A DNA stretch of 64,000 nt from SHZI01 sp963802215. GTDB taxonomy: Bacteria; Pseudomonadota; Gammaproteobacteria; Steroidobacterales; GCA-2729495. The notes under the pieces were generated by a model, which was given only the letters and a program-made list of their open reading frames with translations, had not been told where the DNA came from and searched no databases. Position 1 is the first letter of the stretch. Every line of letters starts with the position of its first letter. A program made the position numbers and the translations under genes. Location: positions 1,798,001-1,862,000 of the forward strand of contig CAWDHQ010000001.1 of the NCBI GenBank assembly GCA_963802215.1. The letters are read 5' to 3'. Positions 45,072 to 53,259 of this stretch are shown here, one piece after another.

Positions 45072-46031
45072 ATGGTGTCCTGCTGCGTGCTCGGGGGTAG
45101 TGGCTTCGTGGGCTCGCGTCTCGTCGCGCGGCTTGCGAATGCGGGCTACGCCATCACCGTGGCCACGCGCGATCCGGAGCGCTGCCGCCACCTGCGCCTG
45201 TTGCCGACCGTCCGCGTGGTCCACGCGGATATCCACGCCCCGGGGGTGCTCGAGCAACTGCTCCGCAACACCGACATGGTGATCAACCTGGTAGGCATAC
45301 TCAACGAGGCCGGACGGGACGGCGCCGGATTTCGCCGCGCCCACGTCGATCTCACAGGCCGGCTGATCGGCGCCTGCGGGGCCGCCGGCGTGGGCCGTAT
45401 GATCCAGGTCAGCGCGCTGAATGCCGCGGGCTCCGACGCATCGCCCCCTGCTGCCAGTCATTACCTCCGCTCGAAGGGCGAGGCAGAGGCCCTGGTGCGA
45501 GCCTCGGGCCTGCGCTGGACCATCCTCCAGCCCTCGGTGATCTTCGGGCCGGGCGATTCGTTCCTGAATCGCTTTGCCCGCCTGTTGCGGGTAATCCCCC
45601 TCGCCTTCCCGCTGGCGATGCCCGGGGCACGATTCTCGCCGGTGCATGTGGACGACGTGGTGGAGGCGATTGCCCGGGTGCTCCGGGAACCGGCCACCGC
45701 CGGCCGCACCTTCCAGCTCTGCGGTCCCGACACCTTCACCCTGCGCGAACTGGTCCGTATGGTCGCGGGGACACTGGGGCTCCGACGCTGGGTTGTCGGC
45801 CTGCCGAGGGGGTTGTCCCGGCTGCAGGCTGCAGTCATGGATTTCGTGCCAGGGAAGCCCTTCTCGACCGACAACTACCGGTCACTGCTGACCGACTGCG
45901 TGGGCAGCACCGCCGGCCTCCAGCAGCTCGGCATCCAGCCCCGGCCTCTGCAACCGAACCTGGCGGAGGCTCTTGGGGGGGCTGGCCTGCCCGGGATCAG
46001 GGACAGCTACCGGCAGCAGGCCCGGCGCTGA
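45072..46031 (+). CDS. NAD-dependent epimerase/dehydratase family protein, complex I NDUFA9-like
   Basis: This 319-residue Rossmann protein starts CCVLGGSGFVGSRLVARLA, the nucleotide-binding glycine loop, and lacks the YxxxK catalytic pair of true epimerases. With HYLRSKGEAEALVRAS and TILQPSVIFGPGDSFLNRFA it resembles bacterial NDUFA9-like atypical SDR proteins; a bound NADPH without known reaction is likely. It follows the protease by 35 bp. Its 3' end overlaps the convergent lipoprotein gene by 35 bp. Confidence 0.8.
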   Translation: MVSCCVLGGSGFVGSRLVARLANAGYAITVATRDPERCRHLRLLPTVRVVHADIHAPGVLEQLLRNTDMVINLVGILNEAGRDGAGFRRAHVDLTGRLIGACGAAGVGRMIQVSALNAAGSDASPPAASHYLRSKGEAEALVRASGLRWTILQPSVIFGPGDSFLNRFARLLRVIPLAFPLAMPGARFSPVHVDDVVEAIARVLREPATAGRTFQLCGPDTFTLRELVRMVAGTLGLRRWVVGLPRGLSRLQAAVMDFVPGKPFSTDNYRSLLTDCVGSTAGLQQLGIQPRPLQPNLAEALGGAGLPGIRDSYRQQARR

Positions 46032-47094
46032 CGCTCGCCGCGTTCCCGCGGCCGAGGTCCCGCAGGGCTTGCTCCCGCTCGTCCGGACCCAGTTCCGCCA
46101 GGGCCGCCACGGCGACGTAGAACCGGGGCAGGTCGCCGTTCTCGCGGGCCAGGAGCTCGCGGAATGCCGGCACGAGATCCTCGTAGGATGACAGTGCGGC
46201 CAGGCGCGCGTTGTTGAGTCCGGCGTCGAACCAGCTGTCGAACCAGGGCGGCGAAACCCAGTCCGCCCGCAGGGAGGCGTGGACGGCCCTCGCCTCGGCG
46301 AATGCCGCAGAACGCTGGCGCCGCCGCTCCTCGGCCGGGCCGTCCGCCGCGTAGATGGCGGCAAGCGCCGTCCGCAACTCCGCCAGGATGCCGAGCGCGG
46401 CGCTCCGGCGGGACTGCCGCAGGTCGAAGGCGCAGAGTCCGGCCTCGTCATTTTGCGACAGGAGCCAGCGGCGCGTGCCCTCCTCCTCGACAAATGTCGC
46501 AAAACCCTCGTTGAACAGGGTGTCGCCAGGCAGGTAGAGCCGCTGGTGGGCGAGCTCGTGGAACAGGAGCCCCGCGAGCCCGGTCTCGTCCTCGCCGAGC
46601 ATGGTGTTGAGGACCGGATCGTCGAACCAACCCAGCGTCGAGTAGGCGGCCACGCCGCCGACGAACACGTCATCGCCCCGGGCAGCCCGTGCCGCGGCCG
46701 ATTCCCGGGCGCGCTCTTCGCTGAACCAGCCGCGATAAGTCGTGCAACCCGCCACGGGGTAACACCACTCGCGGGGCTCGAGGGAGAACTCGGGAGCAGC
46801 AAACACGTTCCAGACCACGTAGGGGCGCTTCAGGTCAGCGTAGTGGCGATAGCTATCGGAGGCGGGGAGCCCGAGTTCCAGACGGGCAAACACGAGCGCG
46901 GCATCGACCACGAGAAGTTGCCGCCGCAGCTGCGGTTCCGTGAGCGGGTCCGCCAGCACCTGCTCCAGGGGCTTGCGGGCGCGCATGAGCTCGGCCTGTC
47001 CCGCTGCCGCCTGCAGGTAGTAGGCACCGCAGCCGGCCAGCAGGAGGGCGGCCAGCGCCAGCAGCGCGAGGACGCGCAGCAGCGTTGCAGGCAT
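45997..47094 (-). CDS. Putative lipoprotein aminopeptidase (COG4324 type)
   Basis: This 365-residue protein has a lipobox: MPATLLRVLALLALAALLLAGC, cleaved before Cys-22, so it is anchored to a membrane. A zinc-metalloprotease HExxH motif is in GLLFHELAHQRLYLPG, and FNEGFATFVEEEG provides a third ligand glutamate. This fits the predicted-aminopeptidase family; no substrate is known. The start is the ATG at 47094. The end overlaps the NDUFA9-like gene. Confidence 0.8.
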   Translation of the reverse strand: MPATLLRVLALLALAALLLAGCGAYYLQAAAGQAELMRARKPLEQVLADPLTEPQLRRQLLVVDAALVFARLELGLPASDSYRHYADLKRPYVVWNVFAAPEFSLEPREWCYPVAGCTTYRGWFSEERARESAAARAARGDDVFVGGVAAYSTLGWFDDPVLNTMLGEDETGLAGLLFHELAHQRLYLPGDTLFNEGFATFVEEEGTRRWLLSQNDEAGLCAFDLRQSRRSAALGILAELRTALAAIYAADGPAEERRRQRSAAFAEARAVHASLRADWVSPPWFDSWFDAGLNNARLAALSSYEDLVPAFRELLARENGDLPRFYVAVAALAELGPDEREQALRDLGRGNAASVSAGPAAGSCP

Positions 47095-47150
47095 CGGCAA
47101 TGGAAAGGGTCCGGGCACGGCCTGCCGAGGATAGCGGCTACAATTCCAGG

Positions 47151-48407
47151 ATGCAGATCTACCTCGTGGGCGGCGCCGTTCGCGACCAGCTGCTCGGGCT
47201 GCCCGTGCGCGAACGGGACTGGGTCGTGGTCGGCGCGACGCCGGGCGACCTCGAAAAGCTGGGCTACCGGCGCGTGGGCAGGGATTTCCCGGTCTACCTG
47301 CACCCGGAGACCGGCGAGGAATACGCGCTCGCCCGGACGGAGCGCAAGACCGGCCCGGGATACCGCGGATTCGAGGTCCACGCCGAGCCGTCCGTCACCC
47401 TTGAGGAAGACCTCCAGCGCCGGGACCTGACGATCAACGCCATGGCGCAAACCGCCGATGGCGTGATCATCGATCCCGCGGGAGGCCGGAAGCACCTGGA
47501 GGCTCGCCTGCTGCACCACGTTTCGGATGCGTTCCGGGAAGACCCGGTTCGCATCCTGCGGGTGGCGCGCTTTGCCGCCCGCTTTCACGACCTCGGCTTC
47601 CGGGTGGCGCCGGCGACGCTCGACCTGATGCGCGCGATGGTCGAAGCCGGCGAGGCAGCCGCGCTGGTACCCGAGAGGGTCTGGCAGGAAACGGCATCCG
47701 CACTGGCGGAGCCCCGGCCCGACGTCTTCGTCCAGGTGCTGCGCGAGTGCGGGGCGCTCGCCGTGGTATTTCCCGAGGTGGATGCGCTCTTCGGCGTGCC
47801 GCAGCCGGCCGACTGGCACCCGGAGATTGACACGGGCGTGCACGTCGGACTGGCGCTCTGGCACGCGGCGCGCCGGTCATTCAGCACGGAAGTCCGCTTT
47901 GCCGTCCTCGTCCACGACCTGGGCAAGGGAACGACTCCGCCGTCGGAATGGCCGCGCCACGTGGGCCACGAGCAACGCAGTATCGGCCTGGTCAAGGCAC
48001 TGTGCGAGCGCCTGGCGGTGCCCAACCGCTATCGCGACCTGGGCATTGCTGTGGCGCTCAATCACGGGCTGTGCCATCGGGCCCTGGAGCTTCGCCCGGC
48101 GACGCTGCTGAAGCTGCTGGAGAGCCTCGATGCCTTCCGACGCCCTGAGCGGGTGACTGATTTCCTCGATGCCTGCGAGGCGGATGCCCGTGGGCGCACC
48201 GGACTCGAGGACCAGCCCTATCCGCAGCGGGACCTGGTGCTGGCGGCCTGGCGGGCGGCGCTCGCCGTGGACTCGCGGGCGCTGGCCGGGCCGGGGGGAA
48301 CCGGCGACGGCCTGACCGGTGAAAAGCTCGGGGAAGCCATCCGGAACGCCCGGCTGGCCGCCGTCACGGCCGCCAGGGAGGCGTTCGTGCCGCGCCAGGG
48401 CGCCTAG
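47151..48407 (+). CDS. cca: Multifunctional CCA-adding enzyme
   Basis: This 418-residue tRNA nucleotidyltransferase adds or repairs the 3' CCA. Motifs: MQIYLVGGAVRDQLLGLPVRER, the catalytic DW pair (RDWVVVG), and LQRRDLTINAMAQ, then an HD domain (VHDLGKGTTP). The HD domain marks the gammaproteobacterial form with phosphatase/phosphodiesterase activity. TACAAT ends six bases before the ATG, so the transcript may be leaderless. Its TAG stop shares CTAG with the convergent MidA-like gene. Confidence 0.95.
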   Translation: MQIYLVGGAVRDQLLGLPVRERDWVVVGATPGDLEKLGYRRVGRDFPVYLHPETGEEYALARTERKTGPGYRGFEVHAEPSVTLEEDLQRRDLTINAMAQTADGVIIDPAGGRKHLEARLLHHVSDAFREDPVRILRVARFAARFHDLGFRVAPATLDLMRAMVEAGEAAALVPERVWQETASALAEPRPDVFVQVLRECGALAVVFPEVDALFGVPQPADWHPEIDTGVHVGLALWHAARRSFSTEVRFAVLVHDLGKGTTPPSEWPRHVGHEQRSIGLVKALCERLAVPNRYRDLGIAVALNHGLCHRALELRPATLLKLLESLDAFRRPERVTDFLDACEADARGRTGLEDQPYPQRDLVLAAWRAALAVDSRALAGPGGTGDGLTGEKLGEAIRNARLAAVTAAREAFVPRQGA

Positions 48408-49576
48408 AGTCGTTCCCGGAGGTCACGCACCGACAGCGGAAAGTCCGGCGTGAACCCGCGCGCCAGCGCCAGCACCTTGAAGCGCTCGCCCATCTCGCCG
48501 GGCAGGAGCAGGCGCTGGACCTCCTGCACTTCGCGCAGGCGGGCGGGATCGGTCGCACCCATGCCCGGGTGCGCATCGTCCAGGATGCCGGCAGCCAGCA
48601 GCATGTGAGCCTGGGTGGCATAGGCAGCGACGCCGAAGCCGGATTCCGCGGCGGCGGCCGCTGCCGCCGAGAAGTCCACCCAGGCGGTCAGATCCTGGAG
48701 CCCCGGGAGGAAGAAGGGATCGGCGTGCTGGCGGTGGCGGTAGTGGCAGACCAGCGTCCCGTCGCGGCGACCCGGATGGTAGATCTCGCGGCGGGTGCCA
48801 CCGTAGTCAATGCAGAAGGCCAGGCCACGGGTGAGCGGCGCCAGCAGCGCCTGCAGCCAGGTTCCGCGCCGCAGGCCAATCTCGCTCGTGTAACCCTCTG
48901 CCAGCGGTTCGGCGAGCTGCCCCTCGACATTCCGGATCGCCGCGACGAGCGGCGCCGGGGCCGGCCGTGCCGCCCATGCGAGGCTGCCTTCCGCAATCCG
49001 GACGCCGAGTTGCGCCGGGATATCCGGCCCGATCCGGAAGCGTTCGACCGGCAGGGCATCGAGCACCTCATTGGCGAGGAGCACGCCTTTCCATGGGTCC
49101 GCCGGTAACGCGTCAAGCCAGGTCACCCGGTGCAGCATCTCCGGGACCCGGGCCTCGATGGCCCGACGCTGCCGGTCACGCAAGTCGCCGCTGACGTCGA
49201 GCAACAGGTACCGCTCCGGGGGTGTGTCGCGCAGCGCCAGCAGGAGATCCGCAGCGAGGGCGCCCGAGCCGCCACCGACTTCGAGGAGGGCGCCGCCACC
49301 GAGCTGGCGAAGCGCCGCGCCGGTCAGCCGCGCGAGGCAGCGGGCAAAGACGTGGCCAAGCTCGGGCGCGGTCACGAAGTCGCCCGCGGCGCCGAACTTC
49401 TGCGCGCCGGCGCTGTAGTAGCCGAGCCCGGGAGCGTAGAGGACGGCGTCCATGTAGTCCGCGAAGCTGAGGAACCCTCCGCCCGCGGCGATGCGCGCCG
49501 CGATCAGCTCCCGGACCCTCCCGCTATGCTCCCGCGCCCCGGCTTCGGGCAGCGGCAGATCGAATCCGGTTTGCAT
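48404..49576 (-). CDS. MidA/NDUFAF7-like SAM-dependent methyltransferase
   Basis: This 390-residue protein of the family related to mitochondrial NDUFAF7, an arginine methyltransferase that helps complex I assembly, has the SAM motif LLEVGGGSGALAADLLLAL and the early FADYMDAVLYAPGLGYYS and FVTAPELGHVFARCL blocks. The bacterial target is unknown. It starts at the ATG at 49576, and the divergent pteridine reductase begins 80 bp away. Confidence 0.85.
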   Translation of the reverse strand: MQTGFDLPLPEAGAREHSGRVRELIAARIAAGGGFLSFADYMDAVLYAPGLGYYSAGAQKFGAAGDFVTAPELGHVFARCLARLTGAALRQLGGGALLEVGGGSGALAADLLLALRDTPPERYLLLDVSGDLRDRQRRAIEARVPEMLHRVTWLDALPADPWKGVLLANEVLDALPVERFRIGPDIPAQLGVRIAEGSLAWAARPAPAPLVAAIRNVEGQLAEPLAEGYTSEIGLRRGTWLQALLAPLTRGLAFCIDYGGTRREIYHPGRRDGTLVCHYRHRQHADPFFLPGLQDLTAWVDFSAAAAAAAESGFGVAAYATQAHMLLAAGILDDAHPGMGATDPARLREVQEVQRLLLPGEMGERFKVLALARGFTPDFPLSVRDLRERL

Positions 49577-49655
49577 GGTGGTGTAATCTTAACGGCTGTT
49601 TCTTCCATGCCTGCTATCGGCGCCGGCATCAGGCCAATCGCTGGAACCCGGTTGA

Positions 49656-50408
49656 ATGAGTGAAGCATCTCCCCTGGCGGGCAAGTGGGCCCTGATCACC
49701 GGCGCGGGTCGCCGGGTGGGCGCGGCCATCGCCCGGACCCTGCACGAGCAGGGCGCCGGCGTCGCCATTCACTACCGGGGATCTGCCGCGGACGCTTCTG
49801 CGCTGGCGGCTGAGCTCAACGGCGCGCGGCCCGGCTCTGCGCTCACCATCCAGGCCGACCTCCACGACACCGCCAGGCTCGGTCACCTCGTGGACACCGT
49901 CGTCCGGCATGCCGGCCGGCTGGACGTCCTGGTGAACAACGCATCGAGCTTCTATCCGACGCCCCTGGCAGGCATCACGGAGGAGCAGTGGTCGGACCTG
50001 CTGGGCACCAATCTCAAGGCGCCGTTGTTCCTGGCGCAGGCGGCCCTGCCGCACCTGAAGGCCACGAAGGGCGTGATCGTCAATATCGTCGATATCCACG
50101 CAGTCCGGCCCCTTAAGGACCACACGATGTACGGGGCGGCGAAAGCGGGGCTCGCCTTCCTCACGCGGGCGCTGGCCCGGGACCTGGCGCCGGACATCCG
50201 CGTCAACGGCGTCGCCCCCGGCGCGATCCTGTGGCCGGAGGGCGGCGTCTCGGACCAGATGCGCGACGTCGTGCTGAAGCAGATCCCGCTGAAGCGTGTC
50301 GGTGAACCGTCCGACATCGCGGCGTGCGTGCTCTATCTCGTGCGGGATGCCCACTACGTCACCGGGCAGATCATCGCCGTGGACGGCGGTCGCAGCGTCG
50401 GCTGGTAG
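49656..50408 (+). CDS. Pteridine reductase (SDR family)
   Basis: This 250-residue short-chain dehydrogenase has the arginine-containing glycine loop typical of pteridine reductases, LITGAGRRVGAAIARTL, the NNASSFYPTPL block, catalytic Tyr and Lys in MYGAAKAGLAFL, and the tail TGQIIAVDGGRSVGW. It probably reduces dihydrobiopterin or dihydrofolate, like FolM or PTR1. Its position beside folK and folB supports a pterin/folate role. It is convergent with folK, six bases apart. Confidence 0.85.
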   Translation: MSEASPLAGKWALITGAGRRVGAAIARTLHEQGAGVAIHYRGSAADASALAAELNGARPGSALTIQADLHDTARLGHLVDTVVRHAGRLDVLVNNASSFYPTPLAGITEEQWSDLLGTNLKAPLFLAQAALPHLKATKGVIVNIVDIHAVRPLKDHTMYGAAKAGLAFLTRALARDLAPDIRVNGVAPGAILWPEGGVSDQMRDVVLKQIPLKRVGEPSDIAACVLYLVRDAHYVTGQIIAVDGGRSVGW

Positions 50409-50414
50409 AACCGC

Positions 50415-50936
50415 CTACAGCACCATGTCCCCGACCCGCTCGAGCGGGAACCTGCGCTGATCGAAGCTGGCCCACAGGTCGGCCATCGTCTGCCCGGTGA
50501 CCGGATGCCGCAGGTCCGGCGCAAGCTCCGCGAGCGGACCCAGGACGAAGCCGTACTTCAGGATGTCCTCGCGGGGCACCCGTATCGCGTGCTCGGCGAT
50601 GACGGCGTTGCCGTACAGCAGGAGGTCGAGATCCAGCGTTCGCGGCGCAAAGCGGGCCGCGCCCCGCACCCGGCCGGCGAGCACGTGCAGGCGTTCCAGT
50701 TCGGCCACGACGGCGCCGGGCGACTCGGCCGTGCGGAAGCGCAGGACCAGGTTCAGGAAGTCGTCGCCGGTGAATCCCACCGGCGGATTGCGATACACGC
50801 CCGAGATCGCCAGCGGACCAAAGCGGCGCGCCATCTCCTGGCATGCAAGCCGAAGGTTGTAGTCGGGGTCAACGTTGCTGCCGGCGCTGACATACACGTC
50901 AACCACCGGCGGCGCCGGAGGCCCGCTCGCCGCCAT
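50415..50936 (-). CDS. folK: 2-amino-4-hydroxy-6-hydroxymethyldihydropteridine diphosphokinase (HPPK)
   Basis: This 173-residue folate-synthesis enzyme transfers diphosphate from ATP to 6-hydroxymethyl-dihydropterin. Motifs: VYVSAGSNVDPDYNL, SGVYRNPPVG, FLNLVLRFRT, and the metal/pterin segment RFAPRTLDLDLLLYG. It overlaps the folB stop by one base (TGATG), so it is translationally coupled to folB in the operon tsaD-folB-folK. Confidence 0.92.
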   Translation of the reverse strand: MAASGPPAPPVVDVYVSAGSNVDPDYNLRLACQEMARRFGPLAISGVYRNPPVGFTGDDFLNLVLRFRTAESPGAVVAELERLHVLAGRVRGAARFAPRTLDLDLLLYGNAVIAEHAIRVPREDILKYGFVLGPLAELAPDLRHPVTGQTMADLWASFDQRRFPLERVGDMVL

Positions 50937-51292
50937 CAGGTCCTGGCGCCCCGCTCGATGACGAGGCCCACATCACGCGAGCCCCGGATGGCCCAGGGCT
51001 TGTGCACGGCCACCCGCACCCAGGGCACGCCGAACTCGCCAATGATGATGCCGGCAATCTGTTCGGCCATGGTCTCGATGAGGTTGAAGCGGGAGTCGGC
51101 GACAAACGTCTTGATGCGCCGGGTGACGGCCTTGTAGTCGAGGGTGTCCTTGATGTCGTCGCTACCCGCGGCCTTCCGGATGTCGGTCGCCATGTCGAGA
51201 TCGATGCTGACCACCTGGGGCAGGCGACGCTCCCACTCCCAGATGCCGACGATGGTGCGAATGCGGAGGTCCCGCAGAAAAATCGTGTCCAT
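50936..51292 (-). CDS. folB: Dihydroneopterin aldolase
   Basis: This 118-residue enzyme cleaves dihydroneopterin to 6-hydroxymethyl-dihydropterin, the substrate of FolK. It starts MDTIFLRDLRIRTIVGIWEWER, the typical FolB start, and contains DYKAVTRRIKTFV and the basic VRVAVHKPWAIRG segment. It begins immediately after the tsaD stop (TGA then ATG) and overlaps folK by one base. Confidence 0.93.
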   Translation of the reverse strand: MDTIFLRDLRIRTIVGIWEWERRLPQVVSIDLDMATDIRKAAGSDDIKDTLDYKAVTRRIKTFVADSRFNLIETMAEQIAGIIIGEFGVPWVRVAVHKPWAIRGSRDVGLVIERGART

Positions 51293-52324
51293 TCAGGATT
51301 CCGTGAGTTCTTCCAGCGGCCAGCGGGGCCGCGCCTCCACCCGCCTGCTCCAGTAGGCGGACGGCGCCAGCGCCAGCCGGCGGCAGCCCGTGAACGCGAT
51401 CATGGCGCCATTGTCGGTGCAAAATTCCGTGCGCGGATAATAGACAGTGCCTCCGGTCCGCGACAGTTCGGCCCGGAGTTGCTCCCGGAGCGCCCGGTTG
51501 GCCCCGACACCACCCGCCACGACGAGCTGCCGGTGGCCGGTCGTTGCGAGAGCCCGGACCGACTTGCCCACCAGTGTGTCGACTATGGCCTGCTGGTAGT
51601 CCGCGGCCAGGTCCGCCCGCGTGTCGTCACGGAGGGGCCCGGCCGTTTCCAGTTCCCGCACCTTGAGCGCCAGCGCCGTCTTCAGGCCGCTGAAGCTGAA
51701 ATCCAGTCCGGGTGCCTTCAGCATGGGCCGGGGGAACCGGTATTGGCCGCTCCGCCCGCGTCCGGCCAGCTTCGCCAGCTCCGGCCCCCCCGGGTAGGGC
51801 AGGCCGAGCAGCTTGGCGCCCTTGTCGAAGGCCTCGCCGGCCGCGTCATCGAGAGTCTCGCCGAGTATCCGGTAGCGTCCGAGACCGGCCACCTCGACCA
51901 GGAGCGAATGCCCGCCCGAGACCAGCAGGGCCACAAAGGGAAAGTCGGGCTGGTCATCCTCCAGCAACGCTGCCAGCAGGTGCGCCTCCATGTGGTGGAC
52001 AGGCACCGCCGGGATGCCCCAGCCCATGGCGAGGCCGACGCCGACGGTGGCGCCCACGAGGAGCGCGCCCACCAGGCCCGGACCCGCCGTGTAGGCCACC
52101 CCGGCCAGGTCGGCCGGAACCACCCCGGCCCGGACCAGGGCCGTGTCGACCAGGGGCAGGAGCTTCCGGATGTGGTCCCGGGAGGCCAGCTCCGGGACGA
52201 CGCCCCCAAAGGGGGCATGGGTAGCCACCTGGCTGTAAAGGCAGTGGCTCCGCAGCCCCCGGGCCGTGTCGTACACGGCCGCGGCGGTTTCGTCGCAGCT
52301 GGTTTCGATGCCCAGGACGATCAC
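51293..52324 (-). CDS. tsaD: tRNA N6-adenosine threonylcarbamoyltransferase
   Basis: This Kae1/Gcp-family enzyme transfers the threonylcarbamoyl group to A37 of ANN-decoding tRNAs. Motifs: VLGIETSCDETAAAVYD, GGVVPELASRDH, metal-binding HHMEAHLLAALLE, LLVSGGHSLLVEV, and CTDNGAMIAF. I prefer the GTG at 52324 because it reproduces the family start; a TTG at 52345 is also in frame but overlaps the -35 of the rpsU promoter. It is divergent from rpsU, the usual arrangement in gammaproteobacteria. Confidence 0.93.
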   Translation of the reverse strand: MIVLGIETSCDETAAAVYDTARGLRSHCLYSQVATHAPFGGVVPELASRDHIRKLLPLVDTALVRAGVVPADLAGVAYTAGPGLVGALLVGATVGVGLAMGWGIPAVPVHHMEAHLLAALLEDDQPDFPFVALLVSGGHSLLVEVAGLGRYRILGETLDDAAGEAFDKGAKLLGLPYPGGPELAKLAGRGRSGQYRFPRPMLKAPGLDFSFSGLKTALALKVRELETAGPLRDDTRADLAADYQQAIVDTLVGKSVRALATTGHRQLVVAGGVGANRALREQLRAELSRTGGTVYYPRTEFCTDNGAMIAFTGCRRLALAPSAYWSRRVEARPRWPLEELTES

Positions 52325-52339
52325 TTTGGTAGTATCACT

Positions 52340-52368
52340 TTGCAAATGGCCCGCTGAGTGGCTATATT
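52340..52368 (+). promoter_or_regulatory. rpsU: Sigma-70 promoter of the rpsU-dnaG-rpoD operon
   Basis: TTGCAA (52340-52345), 17 bp, then TATATT (52363-52368) is one of the best -35/-10 pairs in the window and points to rpsU. A TAATAT at 52428-52433 could be a second -10. Between them an inverted repeat CCGGCT/AGCCGG is followed by seven T (52371-52403), but its left arm overlaps the predicted start point, so it may not act as an attenuator. Confidence 0.6.
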
Positions 52369-52475
52369 TTCCGGCTCATCCGGCCGCCAGAGCCGGTTTT
52401 TTTCGCCCGCCGGTCCGAAACCACACCTAATATGCGGGTGCGGGCCAAAAGGCCACCAACCTAAGGACGAAGACC

Positions 52476-52691
52476 TTGCCCGGCGTTCGAGTACGAGAAA
52501 ACGAGCATTTTGACGCCGCCCTCCGGCGTTTCAAGCGTGCCTGCGAAAAGGCTGGCGTTCTGACCGAACTCCGTCGTCGCGAGTTCTACGAGAAGCCCAC
52601 GCAGGAGCGAAAGCGCAAGAAGGCCGCCGCCGTCAAGCGGCAGCAGAAGCGCAGCGCCCGCGAGACCAACCGGCGCAAGCGACTCTACTGA
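52476..52691 (+). CDS. rpsU: 30S ribosomal protein S21
   Basis: This 71-residue basic protein of the small subunit starts at TTG (MPGVRVRENEHFDAALRRFK), continues with ACEKAGVLTELRRREFYEKP and ends in a lysine/arginine-rich tail. A CTAAGGACG ribosome site precedes it. It leads the rpsU-yqeY-dnaG-rpoD unit, which coordinates translation, replication priming and transcription initiation. Confidence 0.96.
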   Translation: MPGVRVRENEHFDAALRRFKRACEKAGVLTELRRREFYEKPTQERKRKKAAAVKRQQKRSARETNRRKRLY

Positions 52692-52733
52692 TCCCCCGCG
52701 TATCGATGTCAGCCCGGCGCCGGAACTCCTGAC

Positions 52734-53186
52734 ATGTCACTCCTGAAGAGCAGAATCCAGGACGACATGAAGGCCGCCATGCGTGCCGGCGACAAGGAAC
52801 GGCTGGTCACCATCCGCATGTTGCTGGCGGCGATCAAGCAGCGCGAAGTGGACGAGCGCACCGAGACCACCGACACGGCCGTCCTGCAGATCCTCGAGAA
52901 GCTCATCAAGCAGCGGCGTGAGTCCGCCACGCAGTTCGCGGCGGGCAACCGGCCGGACCTGGAAGCCAAGGAACTCGCCGAGATCGCCCTCCTCCAGGCC
53001 TACCTGCCTGAAGCCCTGTCGCCAGCCGAGCTCGATGCCCTCATTGCCGAAGTCATGGCGGCCACCGGCGCCAGCTCCATGAAAGACATGGGCAAAGTCA
53101 TGGCGGCGTTGCGGGAAAAGGCGCAGGGGCGGGCCGACTTCGCTACCATCGGCGACAGGGTCAAGGCGCGACTCTCCGGAAAATAA
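52734..53186 (+). CDS. GatB/YqeY domain protein
   Basis: This 150-residue helical protein starts SLLKSRIQDDMKAAMRAGDKE and shows the YqeY blocks IRMLLAAIKQREVDER, LEKLIKQRRESATQF and the C-terminal LREKAQGRADFATIGDRVKARL. It resembles the C-terminal domain of the GatB amidotransferase subunit, which contacts tRNA; its role alone is not settled. It is inserted between rpsU and dnaG, as in pseudomonads and xanthomonads. Confidence 0.9.
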   Translation: MSLLKSRIQDDMKAAMRAGDKERLVTIRMLLAAIKQREVDERTETTDTAVLQILEKLIKQRRESATQFAAGNRPDLEAKELAEIALLQAYLPEALSPAELDALIAEVMAATGASSMKDMGKVMAALREKAQGRADFATIGDRVKARLSGK

Positions 53187-53259
53187 GCCGCCTGACTCCC
53201 CCTGGCCCTGCTGACAGGGCCGCCCCGAAAAACCCGCTGCAGGAGGCATCCCCTCGGTC

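Noticed and set aside
52371..52403. Attenuator hairpin before rpsU
   Set aside because: The left arm overlaps the predicted transcription start, so the RNA hairpin would not form fully.
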